A DNA stretch of 64,000 bases. Origin: Rhizobium sp. BK399 (GTDB lineage Bacteria > Pseudomonadota > Alphaproteobacteria > Rhizobiales > Rhizobiaceae). Position numbers and translations under genes: made by a program. Shown piece after piece: positions 32,186 through 41,706 of this stretch (its first letter is position 1; every line of letters begins with the position of its first letter). Location: NCBI RefSeq assembly GCF_014194695.1, contig NZ_JACIAH010000012.1, forward strand, positions 1 to 64,000, given 5' to 3'. A model generated the notes under the pieces. The model did no database searches and was not told the origin of the DNA. It saw only the letters and a program-made list of their open reading frames with translations.

Positions 32186-32806
32186 TTTTGCAGATAGCAC
32201 AAATGTCGAATGGCGAGTGCCAATGGATCTATCTCAGGCAATGATATGAACATCGATCTAATTGTAGGTCGTGCTGGACGCGCAGCTCCGGTTGCGGTGC
32301 TTGCAACATTACTGGCGATCGCCCTTTTGTGGCTGTACGACAGCCCAGGGCTCGGTCGCAACCAACGGAAGTAACCTGGCAGCCGCGTGCTTTGTGGCTC
32401 AGCGCACCAACACGCTCAAGCGTTTGGCGACGATGAAACGCCTTTCGCCGAATACTTTTGTCAAAGGCACGCGCAGCAACCAGATCAGCTATGTCTATGC
32501 CGATCCTCCGGCTGCAAACGGAACGGACGGCGTGGTTGGAATCGGTGCTCCTTTGGCGGATCTATTGTCCTTGTGGGAAGTCCGCGTCGCCGCGTGGCCG
32601 TTTCGCTTCGGGTTTCCCCGACAGTTGGGCGACGATCTCGGGGATTAGTGCAGATCTGAGGGTAACAGACGGTGCACTTAAACACTGCAGTGGCAGTTTG
32701 AAGGTGTCGAAGAAGCCGAAAGGCCCTATGAGACTGGCTGTCTCATCGCGTTCAGCTCGATAGCGAACAATTCCCAACGGCCAGAGCTTTCGTTAAACAG
32801 GCGCCC
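32186..32806. other. Region without a firm gene
   Basis: A 42-codon frame at 32246-32374 encodes one membrane helix (VAVLATLLAIALLWLY) and could be a small membrane protein, with weak support. Frames across 32271-32648 show no family similarity. No IS relic or RNA gene recognised. Confidence 0.3.
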
Positions 32807-33061
32807 ATGCTCACACGATTCGAAATTCAAGCCAGTCGGGATGGGACAAATCGCTGGGCCATCGTTGACAGGACGACGGGCTTGGTCGCGGTCGTCGGCG
32901 ACGTGCGGATCAATTCGCTCGATTGGGAAGAAGCTGACGACCTGGTGGACCTCCTCAACCTCCTCTATCTCGAGCAGAAGTCTGCCATCGTTCACCAGCC
33001 GACGGCTGGTCCCCACACTGACAGTGTCCCCGAAGTCGTTCGTGAATGCGATACGAGATAA
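32807..33061 (+). CDS. Small conserved-looking hypothetical protein
   Basis: 84 aa. RWAIVDRTTGLVAVVGDVRI followed by an acidic EEADDLVDLLNLLYLEQK helix. The sequence has a natural protein composition and resembles short rhizobial hypothetical proteins with a WxIVDRxTGxxA start. No ribosome site stands out. Function unknown. Confidence 0.5.
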   Translation: MLTRFEIQASRDGTNRWAIVDRTTGLVAVVGDVRINSLDWEEADDLVDLLNLLYLEQKSAIVHQPTAGPHTDSVPEVVRECDTR

Positions 33062-33673
33062 TCTCCCCACGACCGATCGCTCTCGGTGAGCTGCGGAGAC
33101 AACACACGGTCGCCGATACCTAACATCGCATGACGAGCAACGGCGGTTGCCATGATCCCAATATGATAGTCGCGACACACGGGTGCCGCTTGTTCATATC
33201 AAAATCTGCCCTTCGTCGAACGCGCCTGCAGCCTCATCCTGACGAACGCGTTGAATCGTGCGGGCGGGACGTCGGGCAACGCCGCTGGTCCGCTGCGCAG
33301 CGTTTGGCCCAAGCACGGTCAAGACCAAAGTGCTGGTCGTGATCATCTGGTGGAGCCGATAACGTGGTGGAACAAACGCGGACGCGTATCGTTTCGCGGA
33401 CAGGGAGAGGTCACCGGGCGGTACCTGCCGCCAACGTAATCGAGCTTACTGCGAAGTCGGGGGAAGGTTTGCAGCGGAAACGGGATGCACTAGGGTCGAC
33501 TGGCGCGCGCCTCGAAGGCTCGGTCAAGCCACCTAGGCAGGCCATTGATTCTTTTGCCGATACCTTCGATCGGCTGGGGGTAAACGAGCCATTGCGCTTG
33601 CGTCGGGCCTGCTGGACTTGCGAATGAACGACAGAGGTCTAGTTACCCGAAAAACACGCAATTGGAATTCCGC
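33062..33673. other. Region without a recognised gene
   Basis: About 610 bp. An 87-codon frame (from 33364) has a helical middle (SGEGLQRKRDALGSTGARLE) but no family match or ribosome site. The promoter of the hybrid kinase gene should lie near 33560-33670. Confidence 0.3.
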
Positions 33674-35230
33674 ATGGCCATTGACCCTTTAAAGCGTAGG
33701 CAGACCGAAGATCTGAACCGGAGCGAGGAGCAGTTTCGTCTTCTGGTCGAAGGCGTGACCGACTACGCGATCTATATGCTCGATCCGAATGGTCACGTAT
33801 CGAGCTGGAATGCAGGGGCTCGCCGCATCAAGGGGTACGAGCCAGAGGAGATCATCGGAAGGCATTTCTCGCAGTTCTACACCGACGAGGACAAGGCCGA
33901 TGACCTGCCAAGAAGGGCGCTAGAAATCGCCGCATGCGAGGGCCGGTTCGAAAGGGAAGGCTGGCGGGTCAGAAAAGACGGGACGCGCTTCTGGGCGAAT
34001 GTAATCATCGATGCAATCCTTGCCGAAGATCGCACGCTTATCGGTTTTGCCAAGATCACACGCGACATCACCGAGAAGCGGCAGTCGCAGGAAGCTCTCG
34101 AACGAGCACAGCTCGAACTCTTTCAGGCTCAGAAGATGGAAGCCGTAGGCCAGCTCACTGGCGGTGTCGCGCATGATTTCAACAATTTGCTGATGGCCAT
34201 ACTGGGCAGCCTCGAGATCGCGAAGAAACGGGCTCTTGCGGGTCAGGACAATGCCGATCTGATCGAGAACGCCCTCCAAGGGGCGAAGCGCGGTGCCGCC
34301 CTGACACAGCGGTTGCTTGCCTTCTCCCGCAAGCAAGAACTCAAGCTCGAGCCTGTGGACGTGTCCGACCTCGTGAAGGGAATGGCCGGTCTGCTTCAGA
34401 GGTCGATTGGCCCCTCTATCGAAATCGTCACGAGCTTTCCGCTTGTTCTGCCGAGAGTTCAAGCCGACGGCAACCAATTGGAGACCGCACTCCTGAACCT
34501 GGTGGTAAACGCGCGCGACGCTATGCCTCGTGGTGGCGTCATCATGCTCTCGGCCAGAAAGCAGTCGGTTCGCAAAGATGAGGGCAAAGGTATTCAAGGA
34601 GAATTCGTATGCCTGAGCGTGACGGATGACGGCGAGGGGATGGATGCTGAGACCTTGGAGAAGGCGACGGCGCCCTTTTTCACCACCAAGGGAATAGGCA
34701 AAGGCACCGGACTGGGTCTGTCGATGGTCCAAGGACTGATGGCTCAGGGCGGAGGTGCGCTCGCTCTGAAGTCGTCCCCTGGAGGAGGAACCACCGCCGA
34801 ACTATGGGTGCCTCTGGCAGAGGAAGGGGAGGCGATCGAGCCGGACGTGCACCCTGATACTTCCAGCGTGCCTTTACTGCGGGAACTCACCGTGCTTGTC
34901 GTCGATGACGATGCGCTTGTCCTGATGAATACCGTCCTGATGCTGGAGGATCTCGGTCATAAGACATTGCAGGCGTATTCTGGCGAGGAGGCGCTTCGGC
35001 TCCTGGAACAAGGGCCGCTGCCAGATCTGGTCGTAACCGACCATGCCATGCCCCGAATGACTGGGGGCGAGCTTGCCGCGGAAATAGGCAAACGGCTACC
35101 CGGCCTGCCCGTCGTTCTTGCCAGCGGATATGCGGAAATTCCAGGCGGCGTGTCCCGTGATCTGCCCAGACTGGCGAAACCCTTTACACAGAGCCAGTTG
35201 GCTGAATCCGTGGCGTCCGCAATCTCGTAA
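33674..35230 (+). CDS. Orphan PAS hybrid histidine kinase
   Basis: 518 aa, ATG at 33674. PAS domain with PAC at about 15-135 (YAIYMLDPNGHVSSWNAGAR, GFAKITRDITEKR), HisKA with His167 in VAHDFNNLL, HATPase with NLVVNARDAMPRGG and GTGLGLSMV, and a C-terminal receiver at about 395-515 with phospho-Asp in LVVTDHAMP. Soluble, no membrane helix. PAS-HisKA proteins of this layout are frequent in rhizobia and often sense light, redox or small ligands; no flavin-binding LOV Cys was seen. No partner regulator nearby. Confidence 0.85.
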   Translation: MAIDPLKRRQTEDLNRSEEQFRLLVEGVTDYAIYMLDPNGHVSSWNAGARRIKGYEPEEIIGRHFSQFYTDEDKADDLPRRALEIAACEGRFEREGWRVRKDGTRFWANVIIDAILAEDRTLIGFAKITRDITEKRQSQEALERAQLELFQAQKMEAVGQLTGGVAHDFNNLLMAILGSLEIAKKRALAGQDNADLIENALQGAKRGAALTQRLLAFSRKQELKLEPVDVSDLVKGMAGLLQRSIGPSIEIVTSFPLVLPRVQADGNQLETALLNLVVNARDAMPRGGVIMLSARKQSVRKDEGKGIQGEFVCLSVTDDGEGMDAETLEKATAPFFTTKGIGKGTGLGLSMVQGLMAQGGGALALKSSPGGGTTAELWVPLAEEGEAIEPDVHPDTSSVPLLRELTVLVVDDDALVLMNTVLMLEDLGHKTLQAYSGEEALRLLEQGPLPDLVVTDHAMPRMTGGELAAEIGKRLPGLPVVLASGYAEIPGGVSRDLPRLAKPFTQSQLAESVASAIS

Positions 35231-35590
35231 TGGAGGCAACGCCAAGCATTGCAGAACCGCACCACGTTTAGCGAGTTCAGGAGAGGCTGCGCTGTCTGTT
35301 CAATGGCCATCCTCAACGGCTTTATGACTAAGGTTCCTGGCTCCTCCGCCAGGCGATGATGTCGATCCGAAGATCGCATTGGGGGCATATTTGTGAGCTT
35401 CGAACGTTGTTCGGCGAGGGGTTATGCCTGGAGGCACCCAACGTTCCCAAACGGTGTTCATTTCGGCAAATGACCGGAGATCGCGGAGCCAAATATTGGC
35501 CTGGATCAGATCTGACTTGTCTGTGCCTTCCGCTGAGAGGAGAGCATCAACGCGTTCAAGAATCTCGGCAGCTTGTGCACCAACGCTGCC
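35231..35590. other. Gene-free stretch
   Basis: About 360 bp after the hybrid kinase with no plausible frame. Nothing recognised. Confidence 0.35.
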
Positions 35591-35806
35591 TCAGGCGGCG
35601 GAGCTGGCGGTCTGGCCGATGATACGGACGGTTTGGAGTGGCGACTCCTCCTCGTCGACGGACGAGTGCTCGATAGCCATCGGCCAGTTTCCCGTTTCAA
35701 TTGGCGCGTCTGCTGGGCGCCGACGGCGCACCTCTTTGCGTTGGGCGAGAGTGGCGCCAGCAGACAAAGCCATGGTTACGGCCGCAACAGGCAGAATGGT
35801 TTTCAT
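35591..35806 (-). CDS. Possible small exported protein
   Basis: 71 aa from the ATG at 35806. Clear signal peptide (TILPVAAVTMALSAGATLA-Q) followed by a short basic then acidic segment with no family match. The ribosome site is weak. It could be a truncated exported protein. Confidence 0.4.
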   Translation of the reverse strand: MKTILPVAAVTMALSAGATLAQRKEVRRRRPADAPIETGNWPMAIEHSSVDEEESPLQTVRIIGQTASSAA

Positions 35807-35899
35807 TGTCGCATCTCGGATTTGCACGTGAAGAACGCGACGCGCCGAGGTTGGTTGCAGCAGTGGTGGGAATGCAGGCGGGTTTTTAGGTGCTAGCTA

Positions 35900-36412
35900 T
35901 CACAAAGCCGCGGCCGTACAAGTGTCGTCGACCAGCAGCAGCGATACCGGAACAATAGGACCTTCCTTGACGGTCCTGGTGACGATGTAGGTGAAGTAGC
36001 GGGATATGCCAAGTTCCCGGTCGAGAAGCTCATCGATCAGTCGCTGATAGGCATCGATATTTGCCGCGACGATCTTCAGGATATAATCGATACCGCCGCC
36101 GACCGACCAGCAACTGACAATTTCCGGGATCTCGCGGATTGCTCGTTCGAACCGATCGAAATCGGCTTGCCGATGGTTTGAAAGCGTCAACTGGACCATG
36201 ACGTTGCTAATGGGTGCAACCCGGCGCAGCGACAGCTGTGCATGATAGCCGATGATTATGCCAGCCCTCTCCAGCTTTCGTAGGCGCATCCAGCAGGGGG
36301 TGGCAGAAAGCCCCGCCTTTTCGGCGAGAGCCAGTTTCGTGATGCGACCGTCGCGCTGGATTGCGTCGAGTATGCGCAGGTCGATCGCATCAAGCTTTAT
36401 GGGCGAGCTCAT
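35900..36412 (-). CDS. Lrp/AsnC-family regulator
   Basis: 170 aa. N-terminal HTH (LDAIDLRILDAIQRDGRITK, then LAEKAGLSATPCWMRLRKLE) and C-terminal RAM/AsnC ligand domain at about 70-150. The ATG overlaps the stop of the PF06684 gene upstream (ATGA), so the two are co-transcribed. It probably responds to an amino acid or a pathway product of the neighbouring cluster. Confidence 0.88.
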   Translation of the reverse strand: MSSPIKLDAIDLRILDAIQRDGRITKLALAEKAGLSATPCWMRLRKLERAGIIIGYHAQLSLRRVAPISNVMVQLTLSNHRQADFDRFERAIREIPEIVSCWSVGGGIDYILKIVAANIDAYQRLIDELLDRELGISRYFTYIVTRTVKEGPIVPVSLLLVDDTCTAAAL

Positions 36413-37014
36413 CGGGCATTATGGAGCCAAGCGCCCTTCTCTGCTTCCATTTCGGCGATATCCTGGAAACGATCGGCAATGCGCGCGTGGGCTCGTCCGC
36501 TGTCGGACGCACCGATCGCGACGATAATCTCGTCCGGTCCCGGCGCATCGGCAATCTGGAAGTTGGCGGTCAGAAAATGGGAGCGCTTGCCGTTCTCGCT
36601 CTTGTGCATCATCGGCAAGCTCAGCAGAGCTCCCGGGGCATTGCGGGTGTTGGTAAACTCGAGATAGTTGGTACCACCGATCGCTTCACGGAATGGATTT
36701 CCAAAACGGAGCGTGTGGATCATTGCCGAGGCATGTTCGATCTCCCCATGAATGCCAACTGCTGCGGCCTTGCCGCAGGCCTCGATCGCCTCAGGTCGCA
36801 TCTGTCGTAACAGCCGATCCGTCATCTCGTGGCTGAGCTCGCCGGCAATGCGGATGATTTCCGGCCTCAGATCCTCGACATAGCCGCGGCCAGCCCATGG
36901 GTTCCTGATCACCGCCGCCACCACGACAACATTGGCGGGGCGTGGTGCCGCCCTGCCGCCCTCCACCAGCGTTTCTTCCAGGAACGTTGAGATCTTCCGG
37001 ATGCCGATCGTCAT
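36409..37014 (-). CDS. PF06684 'amino acid synthesis' family protein
   Basis: 201 aa from the ATG at 37014; the frame's first 33 codons are upstream sequence. IRKISTFLEETLVEGG at the start, NPWAGRGYVEDL near 60, HTLRFGN and FTNTRNAPG later are typical of PF06684, whose biochemical role is not established. These genes recur with flavin monooxygenase and ALDH catabolic clusters. Divergent from the PucR-type regulator gene with 138 bp between starts. Confidence 0.75.
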   Translation of the reverse strand: MTIGIRKISTFLEETLVEGGRAAPRPANVVVVAAVIRNPWAGRGYVEDLRPEIIRIAGELSHEMTDRLLRQMRPEAIEACGKAAAVGIHGEIEHASAMIHTLRFGNPFREAIGGTNYLEFTNTRNAPGALLSLPMMHKSENGKRSHFLTANFQIADAPGPDEIIVAIGASDSGRAHARIADRFQDIAEMEAEKGAWLHNAR

Positions 37015-37105
37015 AGATGCGCCAATTCGAATTGTTGAGATTGCGCCCAACATTAGCGCGGCCACCAGCGGGGTCTTCCTCAGTTTGGCGGAAAGATTCG
37101 CTGCA

Positions 37106-37120
37106 GGTTTCATTGAAACC
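37106..37120. promoter_or_regulatory. Palindrome in the divergent promoter region
   Basis: GGTTTCATTGAAACC, perfect 7-bp arms around one base, between the PF06684 and PucR-type genes. A likely operator for the Lrp- or PucR-type regulator. Confidence 0.5.
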
Positions 37121-37152
37121 GAGTAGACTTGTCACTCCCGCCTTCGCAAAGA

Positions 37153-38982
37153 ATGGTCAATCTGGAGAGACGAGCTGAGTTGGAACAGAAATCCCGGATA
37201 TTGTCGCTCCGCGACGTCGCCAGCCAAATCAACAGCGGCGGCGATCTTCAGACCGTGCTGCAGCAACTCATCGCGTCAGCCTGTCGCCATGCCAATTGGG
37301 CGCTCGGTTCTATCATGGGCATTGACGCTGCCCATGGTTATGCGCATGTCATCGTGCGCTATGACCCGACGCTGATCGAGCGGCAGCTTCCGGACAAATG
37401 GGAGCTGGCGACAAGTCCGTCCTTGATCGCCCTACAGCGCAACGAGCCGGTCTATATTCGCGACGCCCGCGAATCCGTCGAGTTTCCAGGCTATCGCAAG
37501 GAGGCCTTCGAGCGTGACTACCGGACGGTGGTCGTCCTGCCGATGAACTGCAAGGACGCCGAGGGCCGTCCGATGGTGCTCAGTGTCATATCCCGCCAGA
37601 TCACCGAGGTTTGCGAGGATGACCTTGCCTTCCTAAGCGCCATCATTCACATGGGTGCCATTGCCGTCGACCGCGAGCATCGTCTCGAAGCCGAAAAGCG
37701 CTCCGCGCAGCGACTGGAGCGCGCGCTGCAGGCGCATACATCACTCCTTGAGCATGTGTTGAGCGACGGGTCGGTCGCACCGCTTTCGGCGATGGTGGGC
37801 ATGATGCTTTCGAACCCGACGATCGTCGTCGATTTCACGGCCAACCAGGTCATCGCCGGACGCCCGCCAAACGCGCTTTATGATGAGGCGGCATGGCAGG
37901 AGGCAGCGTCTACTGTTTTCGCGCGCCCGCTGATGAAGGCGGCGCGGGAGGCGATCGGGCAGGGCACGTCGGATGCGGCGAGCATCTTTCTCGATGACGG
38001 TAACCAGCGCTTCAAGATCTCCGCCCGCATCGAGGCGCTGATGGTCGACAACCAGCTCGTCGGGGCGCTGATCATCTTCCCAACCCTGCGTGAGTTCAGC
38101 GATCTCGACCATTTGATGCTCGACAGCGCCAAGTTTGCCCTGAGCGTCCAGATGATGCGCAGCTTCATCCGTTTCCGCTTCGAGACCCGCACCCAGACGG
38201 AGCTGTTCTTCGAAATTGTCGAGGCACGATGGCGCAATGCCGGTGATGTCGCCCAACGCGCCCAGCGGCTGGGGCTTAATTTCGCGACACCCCAGCAGAT
38301 GATCGTTGTCGATTTTCCGGAAAAGACGAAGACCTTCGGCGGTGCGTCCATCGACGTCGAGCATACGCTGGCGCGCATCATGCAGCAGGCATCGGTGCAG
38401 GCAAACCTGATCGCCATCGATGGCGGTGTCGTCTGCCTCGTGCCCTATGATGCGGGCAAAAGGCAGGAGCGGACCGCAAAACTCACGCGTCGCATCGCCG
38501 AAGAACTCGCCCGCTATTTCGACGAAGCGCCGGTTGTCGTGGCGGGGAACCGCTGTGCCGCGCTATCCGATTATCCCCCCGCCTGGGAACGCTGCAGCCG
38601 GATGATCCGCATTGGTCGGTCCTTTGGTCTGACCGGTGCGGTTTCGGCACAGGACTTCGGGCCACTGCCGATGCTGGTTGCCGCGTCGGAAGCAGGCGAT
38701 GTGCGCAGCTTTGTTCATGATAGCGTCGGCCAGATTGCAGAGCATGATCGCGAGAACGGAACTCCCTATCTCCAAACCCTCTCCACCTATCTGCAGGAGG
38801 GGTGTCGCAGCCAGGCCTGTGCCGATACGATGGGCCTGCATGTGACGACCCTCCGCTACCGGCTGTCGCGCATCCAGGATCTCTTTGGGGTCGATGTCGA
38901 GACACCTGAAAAGCGCTTCGCCATCGAGCTGGCGATCCGGCTCTACGGCGTTATCGACAACCGCGTGGCCACCGAAAAATAG
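37153..38982 (+). CDS. GAF-PucR-type transcriptional regulator
   Basis: 609 aa, ATG at 37153 (a TTG at 37129 is possible). GAF domain at about 20-190 (CRHANWALGSIMGI, YRTVVVLPM), a central CdaR/GGDEF-like region at about 230-520, and the C-terminal PucR HTH (LQTLSTYLQEGCRSQACA, HVTTLRYRLSRIQDLFGVD) at about 545-600. PucR-type activators control purine, proline and aromatic-acid catabolic genes in response to the substrate. It precedes the catabolic operon in the same direction, so it is its probable regulator. Confidence 0.82.
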   Translation: MVNLERRAELEQKSRILSLRDVASQINSGGDLQTVLQQLIASACRHANWALGSIMGIDAAHGYAHVIVRYDPTLIERQLPDKWELATSPSLIALQRNEPVYIRDARESVEFPGYRKEAFERDYRTVVVLPMNCKDAEGRPMVLSVISRQITEVCEDDLAFLSAIIHMGAIAVDREHRLEAEKRSAQRLERALQAHTSLLEHVLSDGSVAPLSAMVGMMLSNPTIVVDFTANQVIAGRPPNALYDEAAWQEAASTVFARPLMKAAREAIGQGTSDAASIFLDDGNQRFKISARIEALMVDNQLVGALIIFPTLREFSDLDHLMLDSAKFALSVQMMRSFIRFRFETRTQTELFFEIVEARWRNAGDVAQRAQRLGLNFATPQQMIVVDFPEKTKTFGGASIDVEHTLARIMQQASVQANLIAIDGGVVCLVPYDAGKRQERTAKLTRRIAEELARYFDEAPVVVAGNRCAALSDYPPAWERCSRMIRIGRSFGLTGAVSAQDFGPLPMLVAASEAGDVRSFVHDSVGQIAEHDRENGTPYLQTLSTYLQEGCRSQACADTMGLHVTTLRYRLSRIQDLFGVDVETPEKRFAIELAIRLYGVIDNRVATEK

Positions 38983-38990
38983 ACCCCCTG

Positions 38991-39065
38991 CGCTTTGCGC
39001 AAACACCACACAGCTGTTGCACGCTGTCGCTTTGCGCCGTCCACTCACTTCCTGCGTTTCGCAGG
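38991..39065. promoter_or_regulatory. Repeats before the catabolic operon
   Basis: CGCTTTGCGC occurs at 38991-39000 and 39028-39037, the first as part of the palindrome TTTGCGCAAA (38994-39003). A hairpin CCTGCG-ttt-CGCAGG lies at 39051-39065. The direct repeats look like tandem operator sites, while the hairpin may end the regulator mRNA. Confidence 0.45.
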
Positions 39066-39158
39066 AGAGGCTTTTCATCTGTTCCAGCGAAGCGACGGAA
39101 GAACGTCGACGACGGCAACGGTAGCTTCTCCTGAAACCAACGGAGGAGGCGCAACGGA

Positions 39159-40151
39159 ATGGCGGAGACAACGGCAAGGGCGGATGCGCCGATTGACCCG
39201 ATCGCGTTGCGACGGGCTTTCGGAACCTTCGTGACGGGCGTGACCGTGATCACCACCCGCGACGAAGACGGCACGCCACGTGGCATGACCGCCAATTCCT
39301 TCACCTCGGTCTCGCTTGACCCGCCCCTGCTTCTGGTCTGCGTCGCCAAATCCGCCTCCAGCTACCAGGCTTTCACCAATGCTGGCTGCTTCGCAGTCAA
39401 TATCCTGCATGAGGGCCAGGTCGATGTATCCGGTACCTTTGCATCGAAGTCGCCGGACAAATTCCAGTCGGTCACCCACGATCATATCCATACCGGCGCA
39501 CCCGTTCTGACCGACAGTCTAACCTGGTTCGATTGCACTACCTACAACACGGTCGATGCTGGAGATCACGCGGTTCTGATCGGGGAGGTTCGTGCGTTCG
39601 GTACGAGCCCGACAGCGCCGCTCGGCTTCTGCCGGGGTCGTTATGCGAGCGTCAAGGATCCGCTGCCTGCCGGCTGGCTTGCCTCGCATGGAATGATCAT
39701 CGGCTATCTGATCGAAGCGGGCGATAGTCTGTTGCTACGCTCCAATGGAAAGGGCGGCTGGGTGCTGCCGTCCGCCCGCCGGCGCAAGGCCGATAGCCAA
39801 TTGGTGGTCGAAGGTGGTGAGGCTCTTCGCCTCGTGCCGGAAGAGACATTCCTCTATTCCGTCTTCGACGTTGCCGACAGCGATCCCGGCTATCTCGTCT
39901 ACCGCGCCCGACTGGCAGGCGAGGGGGCTGGCAGCAACCTGTCCGCCGACCTCCGCTTCTTTGCGATCGACGATCTGCCTTACGAGGCGATCGCCACCCA
40001 TGAACTGCGTTCGATGCTGCGGCGCTTTGTGCGCGAACGGCAGGCCGGACGCTTCGGCATCTACATGGATTCCGACGATGGCGGCCGCATTGCGATGATC
40101 GACGGCGAAGCCCGTTCCTGGATCCACGCCTCCCAAGACCAAGGACAATGA
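39159..40151 (+). CDS. Flavin reductase with degenerate Nudix-like C-terminal domain
   Basis: 330 aa; GGAGGAGG before the ATG. Residues 1-165 form a flavin reductase-like (HpaC/RutF type) domain: FVTGVTVITTRD, GMTANSFTSVSLDPPLLLVC, and a conserved FAVNILHEGQ. Residues 175-325 resemble a Nudix fold (GDSLLLRSNGKGGWVLPSA, RFFAIDDLPYEAIA) but the Nudix box (GX5EX7REUXEEXGU) is missing, so hydrolase activity is unlikely. The reductase would supply FMNH2 to the LLM monooxygenase two genes downstream. The tail may serve as a ligand sensor. Confidence 0.8.
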   Translation: MAETTARADAPIDPIALRRAFGTFVTGVTVITTRDEDGTPRGMTANSFTSVSLDPPLLLVCVAKSASSYQAFTNAGCFAVNILHEGQVDVSGTFASKSPDKFQSVTHDHIHTGAPVLTDSLTWFDCTTYNTVDAGDHAVLIGEVRAFGTSPTAPLGFCRGRYASVKDPLPAGWLASHGMIIGYLIEAGDSLLLRSNGKGGWVLPSARRRKADSQLVVEGGEALRLVPEETFLYSVFDVADSDPGYLVYRARLAGEGAGSNLSADLRFFAIDDLPYEAIATHELRSMLRRFVRERQAGRFGIYMDSDDGGRIAMIDGEARSWIHASQDQGQ

Positions 40152-40152
40152 C

Positions 40153-41667
40153 ATGAAGACAACAGTCGCCTCCATCCAAGGTTCGCGCCAGCGCCTGTTC
40201 ATCAACGGCGAATTCGTCGCCCCGAAGAACGGCACTTACATCGCAAGCTATGATCCGACGACGGGTCACCCCTGGTACGAATTTGCCGATGCCGAAGCCG
40301 ACGATGTGGGGGCGGCTGTCGCCGCTGCCAGGGCCGCGTTTTGCAATCCTTCATGGCGGCGCATGACGCAGACTGATCGTGGCGCTCTGGTCCGCCGTCT
40401 CGCCGAGCTTGTGGGGGCGAATGCCGACATCCTTGCCGAGATCGAAACGCGCGACAACGGCAAGCTCCTGAAGGAAAGCCGGGCGCAGATGCGTTCGATG
40501 CCCGATAGCTATCACTATTTCGCCGGCATGGCCGACAAGCTGCAGGGCGACACGATCCCGATCAACCGCCTCGACACCTTGAATCTCAATCTGCGCGAAC
40601 CCCTCGGCGTCGTTGGCATGATCACACCGTGGAATTCGCCGCTGATGCTTTTGACCGGCACGCTTGCGCCGTGCCTTGCCATCGGCAACACCGTCGTCAT
40701 CAAGCCATCAGAGCATGCAAGTGCTTCAACGCTGGCGCTTGCCGAACTGATCCACGAGGCTGGCTTCCCGGCAGGGGTCGTCAACGTCGTGACCGGCACC
40801 GGCAAGAGTGCGGGTGAGGCGCTGACCCGTCATCCCGGGGTCTCGAAATATGTCTTTACCGGAAGCACTGCCACTGGTCGTCGCATAGCGGGTAACGCAG
40901 CGCAAAACCTCGTTCCATGCTCGATGGAGCTCGGCGGCAAGTCACCACATGTCGTCTTCGGCGACGTCGAGATCGAGCATGCGGTGAACGGCGTTGTTTC
41001 CGGTGTCTTTGCCGCCGCGGGCCAGACCTGTGTCGCCGGTTCGCGCTGCTTCGTCGAAGCCAGCATCTACGACAGGTTCATCGATGCGCTTGTAGAGCGC
41101 ACCCGGCGAATTCAGGTGGGTCTGCCGACGATCGACGATACCGATATCGGTCCCCTGGCGCTCGCCGACCAACTCAAGAAAGTCGAAGGCTACGTGGCAT
41201 CAGGCCTCAGGGATGGCGCCCGGATCGCTGTCGGTGGCCGGCGCCTGGAGAGGGAAGGGCTTGCACGAGGGGGCTGGTATTTCGAGCCGACCGTGATGGT
41301 CGAGGCGCAAAACGACATGGGCTTCATGCGCGACGAGATCTTCGGGCCAGTGGTCGGCGTCATGCCGTTTTGCGACGAGGCGGAGATGATTGCCCTTGCC
41401 AATGACAGCACCTACGGCCTCGCGTCCGGCATCTGGACCAAGGATATCGACAGGGCACTGCGCTTTGCCAACCAGATCGAGGCGGGAACGGTCTGGGTGA
41501 ATACCTACCGTTCGGCTTCCTTCATGTCCGCCAATGGCGGCTTCAAGGAAAGCGGTTATGGGCGGCGTGGCGGCTTTGAGGTCATGCACGAGTTCTCGCG
41601 CCTGAAGAACGTCATCATCGACTACTCGGGCGCCATGCAGGATCCCTTCGTCATCCGCCTGAAGTGA
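40153..41667 (+). CDS. Aldehyde dehydrogenase
   Basis: 504 aa. NAD(P)-dependent ALDH: TPWNSPLML at about 157, FTGSTATGRRIA near 235, MELGGKSP near 258 with the general-base Glu, and catalytic Cys293 in GQTCVAGSR. The C-terminal GGFKESGYGRRGG matches the family. It starts 2 bp after the flavin reductase stop. Oxidises an aldehyde released by the monooxygenase or hydrolase steps. Substrate unknown. Confidence 0.88.
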   Translation: MKTTVASIQGSRQRLFINGEFVAPKNGTYIASYDPTTGHPWYEFADAEADDVGAAVAAARAAFCNPSWRRMTQTDRGALVRRLAELVGANADILAEIETRDNGKLLKESRAQMRSMPDSYHYFAGMADKLQGDTIPINRLDTLNLNLREPLGVVGMITPWNSPLMLLTGTLAPCLAIGNTVVIKPSEHASASTLALAELIHEAGFPAGVVNVVTGTGKSAGEALTRHPGVSKYVFTGSTATGRRIAGNAAQNLVPCSMELGGKSPHVVFGDVEIEHAVNGVVSGVFAAAGQTCVAGSRCFVEASIYDRFIDALVERTRRIQVGLPTIDDTDIGPLALADQLKKVEGYVASGLRDGARIAVGGRRLEREGLARGGWYFEPTVMVEAQNDMGFMRDEIFGPVVGVMPFCDEAEMIALANDSTYGLASGIWTKDIDRALRFANQIEAGTVWVNTYRSASFMSANGGFKESGYGRRGGFEVMHEFSRLKNVIIDYSGAMQDPFVIRLK

Positions 41668-41706
41668 CCGGTCACCAGAAACTGAACCCCAAGGGGAGGC
41701 TAGCAA

